Below, in pieces: positions 49,346 to 60,544 of a stretch of DNA of 64,000 nucleotides (positions are counted from its first letter, which is position 1; every line of letters starts with the position of its first letter). Below the pieces are notes generated by a model. It was not told the origin of the DNA, ran no database searches, and worked only from the letters and a program-made list of their open reading frames with translations. Both the position numbers and the translations under genes were made by a program. Source of the stretch: Ptychodera flava (taxonomy: Eukaryota; Hemichordata; Enteropneusta; Ptychoderidae); contig NC_091931.1 of NCBI RefSeq assembly GCF_041260155.1, positions 29,849,041 to 29,913,040 on the forward strand, in the 5' to 3' direction.

Positions 49346-50346
49346 TCACTTTTTTGAGTGTCAGTCTTTCAACCCATGCCATTTTAGAATAAAGATAGAT
49401 AATGTAAAAAAAAAACAGTCGTTTTTATCCACATATACTCTTCTTTCAAGTGAAGTATTACATTTAGCAAAATAGCATCAAGGTTTTTGACTTAGTTTTT
49501 ACCACTAATACCAAAATTGAGGTTTTTTACCTCAAATATACACCCACTTCATCCCTTGAGTAAACCATTGCAACTATACTTAACTTTAGTGTCTCTGCTT
49601 TTTGAAAATATATAGTATGATGGGGTTTCCTTGTCATCTTTGAAGAGGAATATTGCTTTGAAAAAATCTGTGTTAGTAACATGCAGCTCCACCTTAAAAC
49701 CAAGATGATGCCGATGACAAGAACTTAGTGACTATTGATTATCACAATTCTGTAACAATGATGGTGGGAATGGTGTGAAAACTATTAGATCATTCACATA
49801 TATTATGAATTCTTGCGGCTAACTTCGTTTGCTCTTTTGAATCAGAAAAGTTGCAATAAACTGTACTGATTTTCGAGTGGCTGTTGAGCATCGTTTTGGT
49901 ATCTCGGTATATGTAGTTGATGCAGGGCGGTTCTTGGATGATGTGCAAGTCAATCAGGGACGAAAAATTGTTAACTAAATCATAGTCACCGACAGTTGCT
50001 TATCTCAGCATCGGGCACCCGGTTCATATTTATCAATAAGTAAACAAAGTTATTGTTTATAAATTTTGAGATGGCCTTTGACCTCTTCCTCGAATCCCTC
50101 TTCGTATATAAATTCAAAGTCTATAACAAATTACTGATTCGACCATTAACATATTTTATTAATCATGCAGACAGAGTCCATGGTGATAAACAAATACACC
50201 CGTGGCCACTTAAATGTTGACTACGCCCACTCGATGCAGTCAGAGATCCTGTTTGTACAAAGGCAAACCAGCTCTACCTAGGGTTGTAATTGAGAGTTTA
50301 CGATTGACACTTTGTGTTCAAGATTGAGATACATGTAACATTTACC

Positions 50347-50560
50347 ATGCAATGGTTCATGTACAAGTCTTGTCCAGACAACTTATTTGTCCTATCTATA
50401 CCATAATCAAAGGAAAAATAACCAGTGTCATGCTCGTCTTCCCGCGGTGTACATGTTGCCTCCGGCTTTACAGGGCACGACCCGCCACACAACTTATAAC
50501 ACTCATGCCCTTGCGTATTGACCGCAAATGACCAATTATCATTCGTCAAACGAAAATGTT
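50347..50560 (-). CDS. Possible cysteine-rich exon, unrecognised
   Basis: The minus-strand frame reads LTNDNWSFAVNTQGHECYKL, CGGSCPVKPEATCTPRED, then DTGYFSFDYGID and NKLSGQDLYMNHCM, followed by GTAAATG, a plausible donor. Six cysteines and balanced composition look more like an exon of a secreted protein than random sequence. No partner exon or family was identified. Confidence 0.3.
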
Positions 50561-50975
50561 CAACGTGCTGTAATGTAGCTGCTAAATCGCTGAGTCACAA
50601 CTTTGCTTTTTATATCCTCATACATAATTTTTTTACACGTTTCCCGCTGAGTTAATGATCCTTGAGTAATTTCCATCTGGATAAGATAATCTTTGGGTAC
50701 TTTTACCTGGATGAGATAGTTGTATTGAAAGAGTGAGAGATTTATATCGAGATGAAACTTGCAAGATCTAGAGAGAAATACATTTGTTTTCGAATCAGAG
50801 AGCAATACACTTCAAGGAATCTGCAAAGTATATCCTGTCTGTCAGATCATCACTGTAAAGAGTACTGACAATGACTTTCTGTCTCTGTCACCACAGATTT
50901 CTACTGAAGTGCACAGATAGAGCTGCATCTCGGGCATTGCCACACGACTCTGTAAAAAAACGTTGTCTATTTACA

Positions 50976-51014
50976 CATAGACCCTGGAGCGAGACTCTCG
51001 CTCCAGGGTCTATG
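50976..51014. repeat. Perfect 18-bp stem hairpin
   Basis: CATAGACCCTGGAGCGAG (50976-50993), a 3-base spacer and its exact complement (50997-51014). Confidence 0.85.
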
Positions 51015-51216
51015 ATTTACAGCAGCCTTTTTAAAGCGCCGTTACAGACCTGCGTTGCATGACTGTCACCGACCTGATCCGCCTTGTTGACCAAAATCTG
51101 TTTCCGTCGCCATATTTCAAGCTCTATTACGAGGCGTGTATGTTTGGACCTCTCTCATACATATTGGTAATAGGGAAACATTCTCTTGTAACAGTTCAAA
51201 ATGAACTTCCAGAAAC

Positions 51217-52012
51217 TATGGAAATCCGGTCACAACATGCGACCCGCGACTTCAAAACTGCGACCTGCGTCCTGCGAGTTTGAAACATGCGACCTGCGAC
51301 TTCGACATTTAGACCTAGGTGTAACCTGCGACTTCACAACAGCGACCTGTGTCCTGCGTGTTTGTCAAACTGCGACCTGCGACTTCACAACTGCGACATG
51401 CGACCTGCGTGTTTGTCACAGTCACAGTCACATCTCGCAGGCAGGCCCACAGTCGATCTGCGACTTACAAACTGCGAGATAAATAATGTCTATAGGGCTG
51501 GGTGGGGTGCATGGTCACCGAATCGAAGTACAACAACCACAGAATACTTCTTTAGGCCTAAACTAGGTCATTTCGATCAGTGAAATAGCCACCACTTTAG
51601 GAAACAACATATATAACAACATGCTTGTTGAAGTAGGGCTATCAAAACAAATTTTATTCATGAAAATCGGTGATCAGTTGAGCATTGTCCCTTTGAAACC
51701 GGACTTTGAAAGCAACCGAACCACACGTAGGCCAACACAGCTGTGTCATCGAAGCTCATCTCTTTCTTAAATGACACCACCTATCACTGATATTACTTGT
51801 GACTGCTTTTCATACTCTCAATAAACACCAAATACCTAAAATCATGTATCAGGTCATGATCTCGCAGGTCGCAGTTTCAAACTCGCAGGTGGCAGCTATA
51901 TATAGGCCAGAGCACCGGAAGTCGCAGGTTGCAGTTTGACAAACACGCAGGACGCAGGTCGCAGTTTTGAAGTCGCAGGTCGCATGTCGCATGTCGTGAC
52001 CGGATTTCCATA
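51217..52012. mobile_element. Foldback-type DNA transposon with TGCGACCTGCGAC subterminal arrays
   Basis: The ends are inverted repeats starting TATGGAAATCCGGTCAC. They continue into inverted arrays of TGCGACCTGCGACTTC-like units (51236-51480, and complements at 51860-51995). The 6-bp AGAAAC flanks both sides (51211-51216 and 52013-52018), a target duplication. The ~370-base interior carries no recognised protein, so the element is non-autonomous. It interrupts a LINE fossil next to an AGA exon. Confidence 0.8.
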
Positions 52013-52019
52013 AGAAACA

Positions 52020-52240
52020 GATCCTTTAGTGAGAGAACAGTGCTTAAGATCACTGAAATTTAATATGTGTCTCATATCATTTGAATGCGAATTCCACGTT
52101 TCGGTAGCACGATACTGAAAACTTCGCTGACCAGTATCAAAAGTTGCCATGGTACTAGACAAAACTGCCAGTCCCGAATGCTTTTGATACTTATGAAATT
52201 GCTTGGTAGTACAAACTACCAAGGGTGTCCTGCGATTCAA
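52020..52240 (-). mobile_element. LINE ORF2 C-terminal fragment
   Basis: The minus strand reads TKQFHKYQKHSGL, then DTGQRSFQYRATETWNSHSN and MRHILNFSDLKH, the tail region that follows the reverse transcriptase in many non-LTR retrotransposons. The same fossil flanks exon 3 in AGA copies A and C. Confidence 0.6.
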
Positions 52241-52335
52241 AGGCTACGATAGTCATAAAGAAAATAGTCGTTGAAATCTTACTTCTGACTAATAATGCTC
52301 AATACCTATATCGCTAAGATGTCTGAAGTACATAC

Positions 52336-52383
52336 CCGTCCATGATCATTGCATCCAACGTTAGCTCTCCACTTTCCTCGATT
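52336..52383 (-). pseudogene. Orphan AGA exon 3
   Basis: 48 nt with intact AG acceptor and GT donor, the same length and phase as exon 3 of copies A and C. It encodes [16 protein letters not shown], against [16 protein letters not shown] in copy A. No exon 4-11 match was found in 46.8-52.3 kb and no exon 2 to the right within the window. It may belong to a partial copy or to a gene broken by the insertions on both sides. Confidence 0.75.
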
Positions 52384-53453
52384 CTGAAAAATAAATCCAA
52401 ACTATTATTGTTGGCATCTTCATCGCCATTTTAACTTAAGGGCAATCCATGCTAATTCCTTTGAAATATAAAACTTTGAAGTGCCACAGTAAATTTTATA
52501 TAAAGTTCAACATATAGACCGTAAACGATATTCATAGATCTACTTTTCTTGAGTTGATAATATATGTGCTATCATATTTACGGCGATCACGTTACTCTGG
52601 CGTAAGCGGGCGGTTGACATCAACTCTGCTGCGGGCGCTTAGGCGTGATATTTTACACTAGTCTGGTTCCCTGACCCATTTCCCCGGTAGAGGGCGTGGG
52701 GAAATATAGGGTCAGGTACCGGGTAGCCATCTTGAACAGAATTTTGTTCAAGATGCTGTACACCAGTACGCGCGCACCCGGAGTATGTCATGTGGTTGCA
52801 AGCCTGTCACACGAGTACCAGTAGGACGTACGCCCTCTATGTCACCTCTCTCGTCCGAACATGTTATGCAGAGTTGCAACTACATTGAACTTACAAGTAT
52901 TACTGGTGAGACGTCGCGTGTTTTGCCTGAAAAATGTCAATAATTTTTCTGTTTTGGTAGAGCAATGGGTGTGAATTTATTAGAATCTTTTTTTTCTCTG
53001 ATGGTGAAACAAGACAGGAACAACAGTGACACAGGATCATGTTTTACTTTCCAAGATTTTATTCATTTCAACAATTCAAGATTACGACAAGTAACAACAC
53101 AATTTTACATAATCAAACTTTCTAAGGTTGCCAAAGGATGAAGAATGAATAAAATTAACGTTTTCCTGTGGTAAAAATCTTACTTAGGGAGTCGTCATTA
53201 TTTACGACCTTGGGGAGAAGTCTGGGGAATTTCATGGTATTCTGAAATTTCGAGTAAACCCCCTGCCAACCCCAATGCATTTGAGTAACCCAGTCTCTAA
53301 CACAGAAATTTTGACTGATCCCTCCCTCCCCCTCCCCACTCAGACCAGTTAAATACCAAGACATGTATTTGTAACATTTACAAAACTACAGCAATAGTAC
53401 AGACCTTTCATATCCTGCTAGAATATCATTGGTTACCTCATGACAGTTGAAAA

Positions 53454-53747
53454 AGATGAAACCGGCAAAAGGAAATTCAAAGTCACAATAAAATGTAGAT
53501 ACAAAAGCTCATGCTGTAACCACTATCCAACCACATAGTATTGTTTACTTTGAATGGGTATCATGACAAGATTTTCACTAAGATATCTGACAGGGCAGAA
53601 AGATGAAACCGGCAAAAGGAAATTCAAAATCACAATAAAATGTAGATACAAAAGCTCATGCTGTAACCACTATCCAACCACATAGTATTGTTTACTTTGA
53701 ATGGGTATCATGACAAGGTTTTCACTAAGATATCTGACAGGGCAGAA
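53454..53747. repeat. 147-bp tandem duplication, two copies
   Basis: Unit starts AGATGAAACCGGCAAAAGG at 53454 and 53601. The copies differ at only a few positions, so the duplication is recent. Confidence 0.9.
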
Positions 53748-53779
53748 TTTGAAAGTACAGGAGAACAGTCAGGAGGCTG

Positions 53780-54160
53780 GGGGGGGGGGCAGTGTCAGAG
53801 GAGTTGTACCCTCTCGTGTTGAAAATTTGAGAGATTGATGTGTGCAATAATGCAGTTTGGTGCAATATGAGAGATGTTATCAATTTGTGTAAAACTGTTA
53901 GAACACCCCACAGGGGAAAAGTGTGAGAGGCGTGTCCCCTCTGCTACGTCAGAAATTTTGAGAAATTAATGAGTTCAATGATGCAGTCTGGCGCAATATT
54001 AGGTGTTTTCTATTTGTTTTTACTAAGTAAAAACTGTTAGAACACCCCAGGGGGAGAGGAAGTGACAGGGGGTCGCATTAATAATTTTGAGAAATTGATG
54101 AAATGGTGCAATCTGAGAGGTATTTCAATTCATTTTGTACCAAAAATTGAGCAACCCCCT
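53780..54160. repeat. Diverged ~140-bp tandem repeats
   Basis: Units share AAAATTTGAGA-ATTGATG, ATGCAGT-TGG(T/C)GCAATAT and AAAACTGTTAGAACACCCCA, occurring about three times. Confidence 0.6.
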
Positions 54161-54239
54161 TCTTTCTCTCCAATTTTGAACAAGCGACCTAGCGGCCGAT
54201 ATAGCTCCGCTGTGTTTATGTAGAGAATAACTATTTTTG

Positions 54240-55190
54240 ACACATGTTGATGAAGAAGGTGGAAATCTTTGATAGCTCAATGCAGTGGCCAGAAAAAAGT
54301 GGCTAAAATAGCTCCAAAAATATACAATTGAAGATTTCATCATACTTTGAATATATCACATCGGATCATCCCTAAAGAACATGTCAACCATTTTTGACCT
54401 AAAATGGCAAACATTGCCCCAAAATTAAAAAAATTACAGATTTCATCATAACTTCAATAAATATCATTAAGGTGATCTGTAGGAACCTGTATACCAAATT
54501 GCAAAGCTATCAGATGATTAGTTGTGGAAATACACATTTTTTGACCAAAAATGGAAAAAATTGCCCCAAAAATACAAAATTACAGATTTCATCAGAAATT
54601 CAAAATATATTACTAAGTTCATCTATAGAAACCTGTATACCAAATTTCAAAGCTATCTGACCAGTTCTGTTTGAGATATACATTTTTTACCAAAAATGGC
54701 CAAAATTGCCTTTAAAATGCAAATTTGCATATTTCTGCACAATTTGAACAAATCTGAAAAAGATCATCCCTAGGGACATATGTACCAAATATCAAAGCTA
54801 TCTGACTGGTAATTTTGAAGAAGATTTTTAAAGATTTTTTTACCAAAAATGACAAAAATTGCCTTAAAAATACAAATATGCAAATTTCACCATGATTTGA
54901 ACAAATCTGACTGAAGTCACCATAAGTAAACTGCATATCACATTTCAAAGCAATCGGACAAGTGGTTTCAGAGATTTTTTTACCAAAAACACCAAAAAAT
55001 ACCCCAAAAATACAAATATGCAAATTTCACCACAATTTGGACAAACTTTAGTGAGGTAACCCCAAGTGAACTGCATATAAAATTTCAAAGCAATTGGACT
55101 TGCGGTTTCAGAGGAGAAGGCAATTGTTGACGCACGACGGATGACGGACGAAGACAGAAAATCAACCTATTTGATAAGCTCCACGTCGCT
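54240..55190. repeat. Diverged ~140-bp tandem repeats, first block
   Basis: About six units share ACCAAAAATGGCAAAAATTGCC, AAAATACAAAATT, ATTTCAAAGCTATCTGACC and a CC(T/C)A-GGAAC-TGTATACC segment. Divergence between units is considerable. No coding function is visible. Confidence 0.65.
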
Positions 55191-55199
55191 GACAGCGGA

Positions 55200-56640
55200 G
55201 CTAACAACCTCCTTGTAGCTTTCAATTTTTTGAGTGACTACCCTCACATTCATCTGACCCCTAAGGCCCTATGTTAAATTACTCCAAAAGACCCATAAAA
55301 TATTCTTGATGGCCTTAGAACTAAATTTGTGAACAACATGTACAGTAAAAGTGGTCAACTTTGATGCAGTCTTGCTGATGCATTTTTATGGGGCTTGAAC
55401 TCACAATATCTACAATACTAATTCGCCTAGCTTTGCAGTCAATTAAAACCCCTACAAATAGGCGTTTCAACTAGCAGCGGCCTGGTGGCTCATGTAGCTG
55501 TACTGTGATAATATTCAAGAGAATCCATAGGATAGCTACTAGGTGTGTGCCTCAATCAGGCAAAACAACAATTAGCAATAATAGCAATAATAATAAATAT
55601 CAATTTCTGCAAGTCATTTAAAAATATACCACCAAGGGCACAGTATTGCTCCTATCTGACAAACAAAAAGAGGTATTCCTATTTCCACTTATTCACTCAA
55701 AATGCTATTGTGTTTGCAAAGAGTTTGAACTTTCAATTTTCAAAGGCAGAATTCCGTTTTAACAGCCACTTTCCAATTTTGTAGATCAACAGTAAAAATT
55801 TGATGGTCCTTGCTTATACACAGATGAGCCAAGAATACAATGTGCAATATACACACCAAATAAACTGGTGAGAAGGAAACTTACAACAGCTCAATTAACT
55901 TTCAAATGTTGGACGTCAGAGAAAAATTGAAAGATTTCAATAACTTAAATTAAATGTGAAAACTTCTTGGTTTCAGATAAAAATGTGCAACTATATTTTG
56001 ACAATTACTGCAAGCAAAATATATTGTAAGTCAACATTGTCTACTGCAAGTTCAAAGTTGTAATCAAAAGCAGACAACCACTGGTAATTGGTCAATGATA
56101 ACTGATAAATTCGAACCTTGGAAGGAGTAAATATATGCAGTGTACTGATCAAAAAACAATATGATGTCAGAGGGATAGGTCGTCAACATTAATATCGTTG
56201 TTTATTCTGTTTGTGTGGTGAAGTGACCTGATATTATCATTCATCACTCATCTTATTCAATCTACACATGATTTCACTCAGCTGCCTTCATCTTTGTGAA
56301 GATTTACTTAATTAAGTGATACCATGACAGTTTTTTTTGTTTAGGTAACAAAATGATTGGAACTGATACAAATAAAGTGGAGTCAGTTTTAATGGTATGG
56401 TGCATCTTGCCATATGCCTTCTTGTGGATTGAAATCCCTCATCAGTGTATGGGGTTTCCTCCATGAAATATTTGCTAAAGTTGATCCACTACATAAAACA
56501 TAGCCTCACAACTTTTTTCTAGATCATATTTCACTACAAATTGGCACCAAATAAAACTACATTATTTTCAGTGTCTTCAAAATTGATTTACAAGGTATTC
56601 AGGGTTGGAATAGGTCATTCAAGCTTGCAGACTAATATAT
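55200..56640. other. No gene or repeat recognised
   Basis: AT-rich sequence with scattered short open frames that show no family resemblance and no splice context I could connect. Confidence 0.4.
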
Positions 56641-56649
56641 TGGCTCCAA

Positions 56650-57150
56650 AAATAAAAAATCATGGGTTCCCCCAGTTTGAAAAATGATTTGGCTTAGGTA
56701 GTCTCCCGGGATTTTTATAATAAAATGCAAAGCTATCAGATAAACACCAATTAGACAAAGCACTTTTTGACCAAAATTGACAAAAATTGCTCCAAAAATA
56801 CAAAACTTTGCATTTCCTCACTGTATAAAAATATCTGACTTAAGTCATCCTAAGGACCTGTATACTGAATATCAAAAGTCTGAAAGGAGTTTTGAAGAAA
56901 AAAATAGATCTACAATGACAAAAATAATCTCAATAATACAAAGTTGCATATCTTGGCACGATTTTACAAAATCTTATTGCTGTCATCCTAAGGGACATGT
57001 ATAATCAATATTAACGTGTCTGACCAGAACTTTTGCATGATATTTTTGGTTAAATATGACAATAATTGCCTTAAAATTTAAGTTTTAAAATATTTCATAA
57101 CAATATGGACAAATGTCAATAAGGTTATCCCTGCAGAACAGTACATTTAG
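56650..57150. repeat. Diverged ~140-bp tandem repeats, second block
   Basis: Three to four further units of the family at 54240-55190, recognised by CAAAGCTATCAGA, GACCAAAATTGACAAAAATTGC, AAATACAAAACTTTGCAT and CATCCTAAGGACCTGTATAC. Confidence 0.55.
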
Positions 57151-57429
57151 ATTTCTGTGGCAATACTAGAGTTTATTTGCTTCTTCAAGCATAACCATTC
57201 TTTTCTTTGACATAAGGTAAACTTCAGCCTCCTCCAACAACACAGTTGCGATGTAGTCTACAACAAACCTGAGTGAGAAAAATAGAAATATAGATATACT
57301 ATTAATACATTTTTGTATATTTCTGTCACCCATGAAAACCTGTGGTAGATAATGTCATAAAATGTCATAATATTACCTACACAAATTAAAACAAAAACTA
57401 GTAGAAGTTCGTTCAGGACACTCCCTTTC

Positions 57430-57900
57430 AAGTCTCCTCATACACGGTTAGTGTTTTACATGACGAAGAGATATATTCAACTTTACAAATATGTATAGAT
57501 ATATAAATATATATATTTCTCTATACATTTTGTTTTTTGTTTTATTTTACATATTTTCTACTTACTCGTAATGTATTTATTTAGTTATATATTTATTTAT
57601 TTATGTAATTGTTCTTATTCACTTAGTTAGTACTTAGCACTTTCAAGTCTACGCTTACACGATTAGTTTTTCTTAAATGATGAAGAGTTATATTCAACTT
57701 TACATATATGTATATCATATTTAAATATATATATATATAATTTTATATACTTTTTTTTCTTATCGTTTTCTTTTTTACGTTTTTCTACTTACTCGTAATG
57801 TATCTATTTAGTTATATACTTATTTATGTAGTTGTTCTTTTATTCACTTAGTTACTTTGTTACAATTAGGTTACTTTGCAATCCCACTACTTTCATGTAC
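57430..57900. repeat. ~215-bp tandem duplication, AT-rich
   Basis: Both units carry TTTCAAGTCT, ATATTCAACTTTACA, TTTTCTACTTACTCGTAATGTAT and ATTCACTTAGTTA in order. Confidence 0.7.
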
Positions 57901-58101
57901 ACTACCCTCGATATACTTCAGTTTTCTTTTTTCTTCTTCTTTTTCTTGCTTTAACATCAAATGGCTTTGGGAACGGACTAGACTAGCATTTGCTATTTTC
58001 CGTTTCCGTTTACCCTTTGTCACAGCACAACTCAGATGTACATTCATTATTGAATTGTAATATTAATATGATTAAGGGTAATAAAGATTATTATTATTAT
58101 T
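57900..58101 (+). mobile_element. Possible non-LTR retrotransposon 3' tail
   Basis: The segment ends GGGTAATAAAGATTATTATTATTATTA, a short-repeat tail of the type left by CR1/RTE-like elements. No coding part is recognised. Confidence 0.3.
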
Positions 58102-58464
58102 ATGTATGATATCATGATAGGGCAAGCCTATAAACTTGTGCACAGTAACATTGGAAATGTTATTCAATAGAATGTAATAGTTCAATAATTATATGAGTTC
58201 TGTGTGCAATAAAAAATATTTGTTAAAATACTCTTATTTAGCACTGGTGTTGATGACCTCCACTGCTTATGCATGTGGCTCCTTGTTGAGTCTGATTACC
58301 CAGTATACTGTGCACCAGGATGCTGATGTTTCGCTTCGATAAAGTTTGTATGTGCGATGTGTGAAAGTGAGCATGCGTGAGTGAGTGCTTCACGAACTCT
58401 ACAACGTGTGGAGCGGTCTCAGTCAGAAAAATGTAACAACTTAGCAGGCTATTGAACCACTCTT

Positions 58465-58620
58465 TTTAGAGTGGGGATTTAGCTGAGCGGTTCTCTCTGT
58501 GGCCTCTCCGCTAGGCGACTGATGCCCTATGTTGTGGGTTCGAACCCGATTGAAAACTAGCCGTATTAAGGTGGCTGGAAAGGCTATGTTTGCACCAATT
58601 CTTTTCTCAGAGTTAATGTC
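58465..58620 (+). mobile_element. tRNA-derived SINE head
   Basis: TTAGCTGAGCGG (58479-58490) fits an A box and GGGTTCGAACCC (58537-58547) a B box. The spacing and a long variable-arm-like insert suggest a Ser/Leu-type tRNA ancestor. The acceptor stem does not pair cleanly and unrelated sequence follows, so a SINE is more likely than a functional tRNA gene. Confidence 0.55.
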
Positions 58621-58641
58621 AAGTTTCAAGTGTAGAATCAA

Positions 58642-60179
58642 GATATTTAGTTCAAATTTTCAGGATAACTTTCTTAGTTAATACTTTCTCCAATGAATAT
58701 AAAATTGTATATTTGCAGCCATGATTTTGAAATTTGACACCAGTAAATATTAAAATTAATTTTTCATATTTTTTTTACATATTTCAATGTAATAATAATT
58801 GGATAGTATTAATATTACCAAATTAGTTATAAATATGTTGACACTATTAATTGTAAGATTTGCATGGCAGGATTTGTAAATAAAATTTGTTTTTATGATT
58901 TTACATGGGTTTACATATCAAAAAATTATTAAAAATTCTTTCAAATTTCAAAATGTGATTTTTCAAAAAGTACTTCAAATACAGGAAAATTGTGCCATAC
59001 ATATCTTATCTGTAACCTTGTTAATAGGCTGTAAAAATTCCATGTCCATATCTCATTTCAAAGGTTGGATTAAATTGGTATATAATTATGTAGGAAAACT
59101 ATTATTCTGTCAAAAATGTTGAAAACAAGCCATATTTGCACACCTCTTTTGAAGTCACAGAGCAGTCTTTTTGGTTAATCTCACTTTTGACACCTCTTTG
59201 ACACTCAAAGAATCTAAAAAGAATTAACAATAGCAGTCACTCACTCTGAATGCAAGCACCACTTTGTCAAACTTTCCTGGAAAACAGCAAATAATGACTT
59301 TCCCTTTTTAAACATTTTATTGGGGACCTCTACCATAGTTAATACACTGAGGACTCCCCAACTTCTTCTTATTTGGTCAGTTTTTCAGAAGTTTCAACAG
59401 GCTATAACTCTGCAATGCCTTTGTGCCCAAATGTCTAGTTTTTTTTTTATTCCACAGAGAATGTTGACTACTTTTATATTTTGATAGTTTTGTTGAAGTT
59501 TATAACTGATGCAATCAAATGCTATGCTGACAAGCTAAATATTGATTGTTAGCAATCTTTTTCTAGTAAAATAACGACTTACAGTGGACAAATATAAATA
59601 ATGAAAAAAATATCAAAAGTAAGCAATACAGGCCCTCTAAATTTTTGAGAGTTGTAATATAATAACTTACACCATTATCCCAAAACCATTCACATGATAC
59701 AGCTCAAGTTGTAACTACAAAATGGTACACCAATGTGAGAAGCAACATATGAACATAATACCCTACTTACATTGACGTTTCTTTCACATTCCTCTTCCAA
59801 AACAAACTTCTTACCATCTGTTGCTAAGGCAGGGTCATAGCATTCAAAGATACTGTCAAAACAAACAAAAATCCATTATTACATCAGACACTGTTCACAG
59901 ACGTTTCATATTGAAAATTAGTCTTTTTTTAATACTCTCTGTTTTCAACAGACATGCCATAAACCTTCAAAAGACACAGTTTATGTTTACTTTGCATATA
60001 AAAATGATATCAGTCTTGCAATGGTTATATATAAGTGGAGCTGACAACAGTTGCCTTAAATGGGCAGTGACACATATGATTTGAATAAAATATCACTTTT
60101 AACATGGTCGTCATTTCCTTCTTTTGGCAGGTTACATCTGAACATATTTTACAGTACATGATCCTCATACAAATTAAAA
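58642..60179. other. No gene recognised
   Basis: AT-rich DNA with only short unrelated open frames. Confidence 0.4.
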
Positions 60180-60535
60180 TGCCTCTTATTCAAAATGTAA
60201 GAACTTTATTGCCAATCAAAAAAAGTTTTGTTTAACAACATTTAAAGAAAATAATGTGAAAATTTAAGAAAGTTTGACCAAGTCAGTATGGAGTTAAATT
60301 GTTTGGAAATCTTGAAATTGGAAGAATAGTGAAGCCAGGAAATTGGGTGATTTGCAAACATTTGCAAAAATTAACACTTCTTTATCAAGCAACCTACGAC
60401 TGCTTGACAGCCTTGAAGATGAACCCAAATAATAATATTTTAATCTTGGGTTAACAATTTCATTAAATTAAATGAATGTCTACAAAAAAGTGATTTTGGT
60501 GCAAAATACCCTGTGTTGGGTGCAGCGCCCCTTAA
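60180..60535 (-). repeat. Dispersed repeat, minus copy of an inverted pair
   Basis: Reverse-complement partner of 48970-49345 (shared CTGTGTTGGGTGCAGCGCC, ATCTTGGGTTAAC, CGACTGCTTGACA). Confidence 0.6.
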
Positions 60536-60544
60536 TTAGCAAGT

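Larger units (their letters stand above)
44978..50300. other. Array flank and repeat-bearing intergenic DNA
   Basis: The region holds an AGA exon-1 relic near 45.7 kb, the array flank unit at 45860-46830, a 40-bp direct duplication (46797-46836 and 46871-46910, offset 74), a diverged ~820-bp segmental duplication and a 32-bp tandem duplication. No intact gene is recognised. Confidence 0.5.

Noticed and set aside
51201..51583. A CDLRLHN/CDFTTATC-type repetitive protein or a CRISPR-like array at 51.2-51.5 kb
   Set aside because: The repeats are subterminal units of an inverted-repeat transposon; spacing is irregular, spacers are absent, and the same units appear inverted at the other end.
58470..58550. 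A functional tRNA gene
   Set aside because: A and B boxes are present but the acceptor stem does not pair and the sequence continues into a non-tRNA body; a tRNA-derived SINE fits better.
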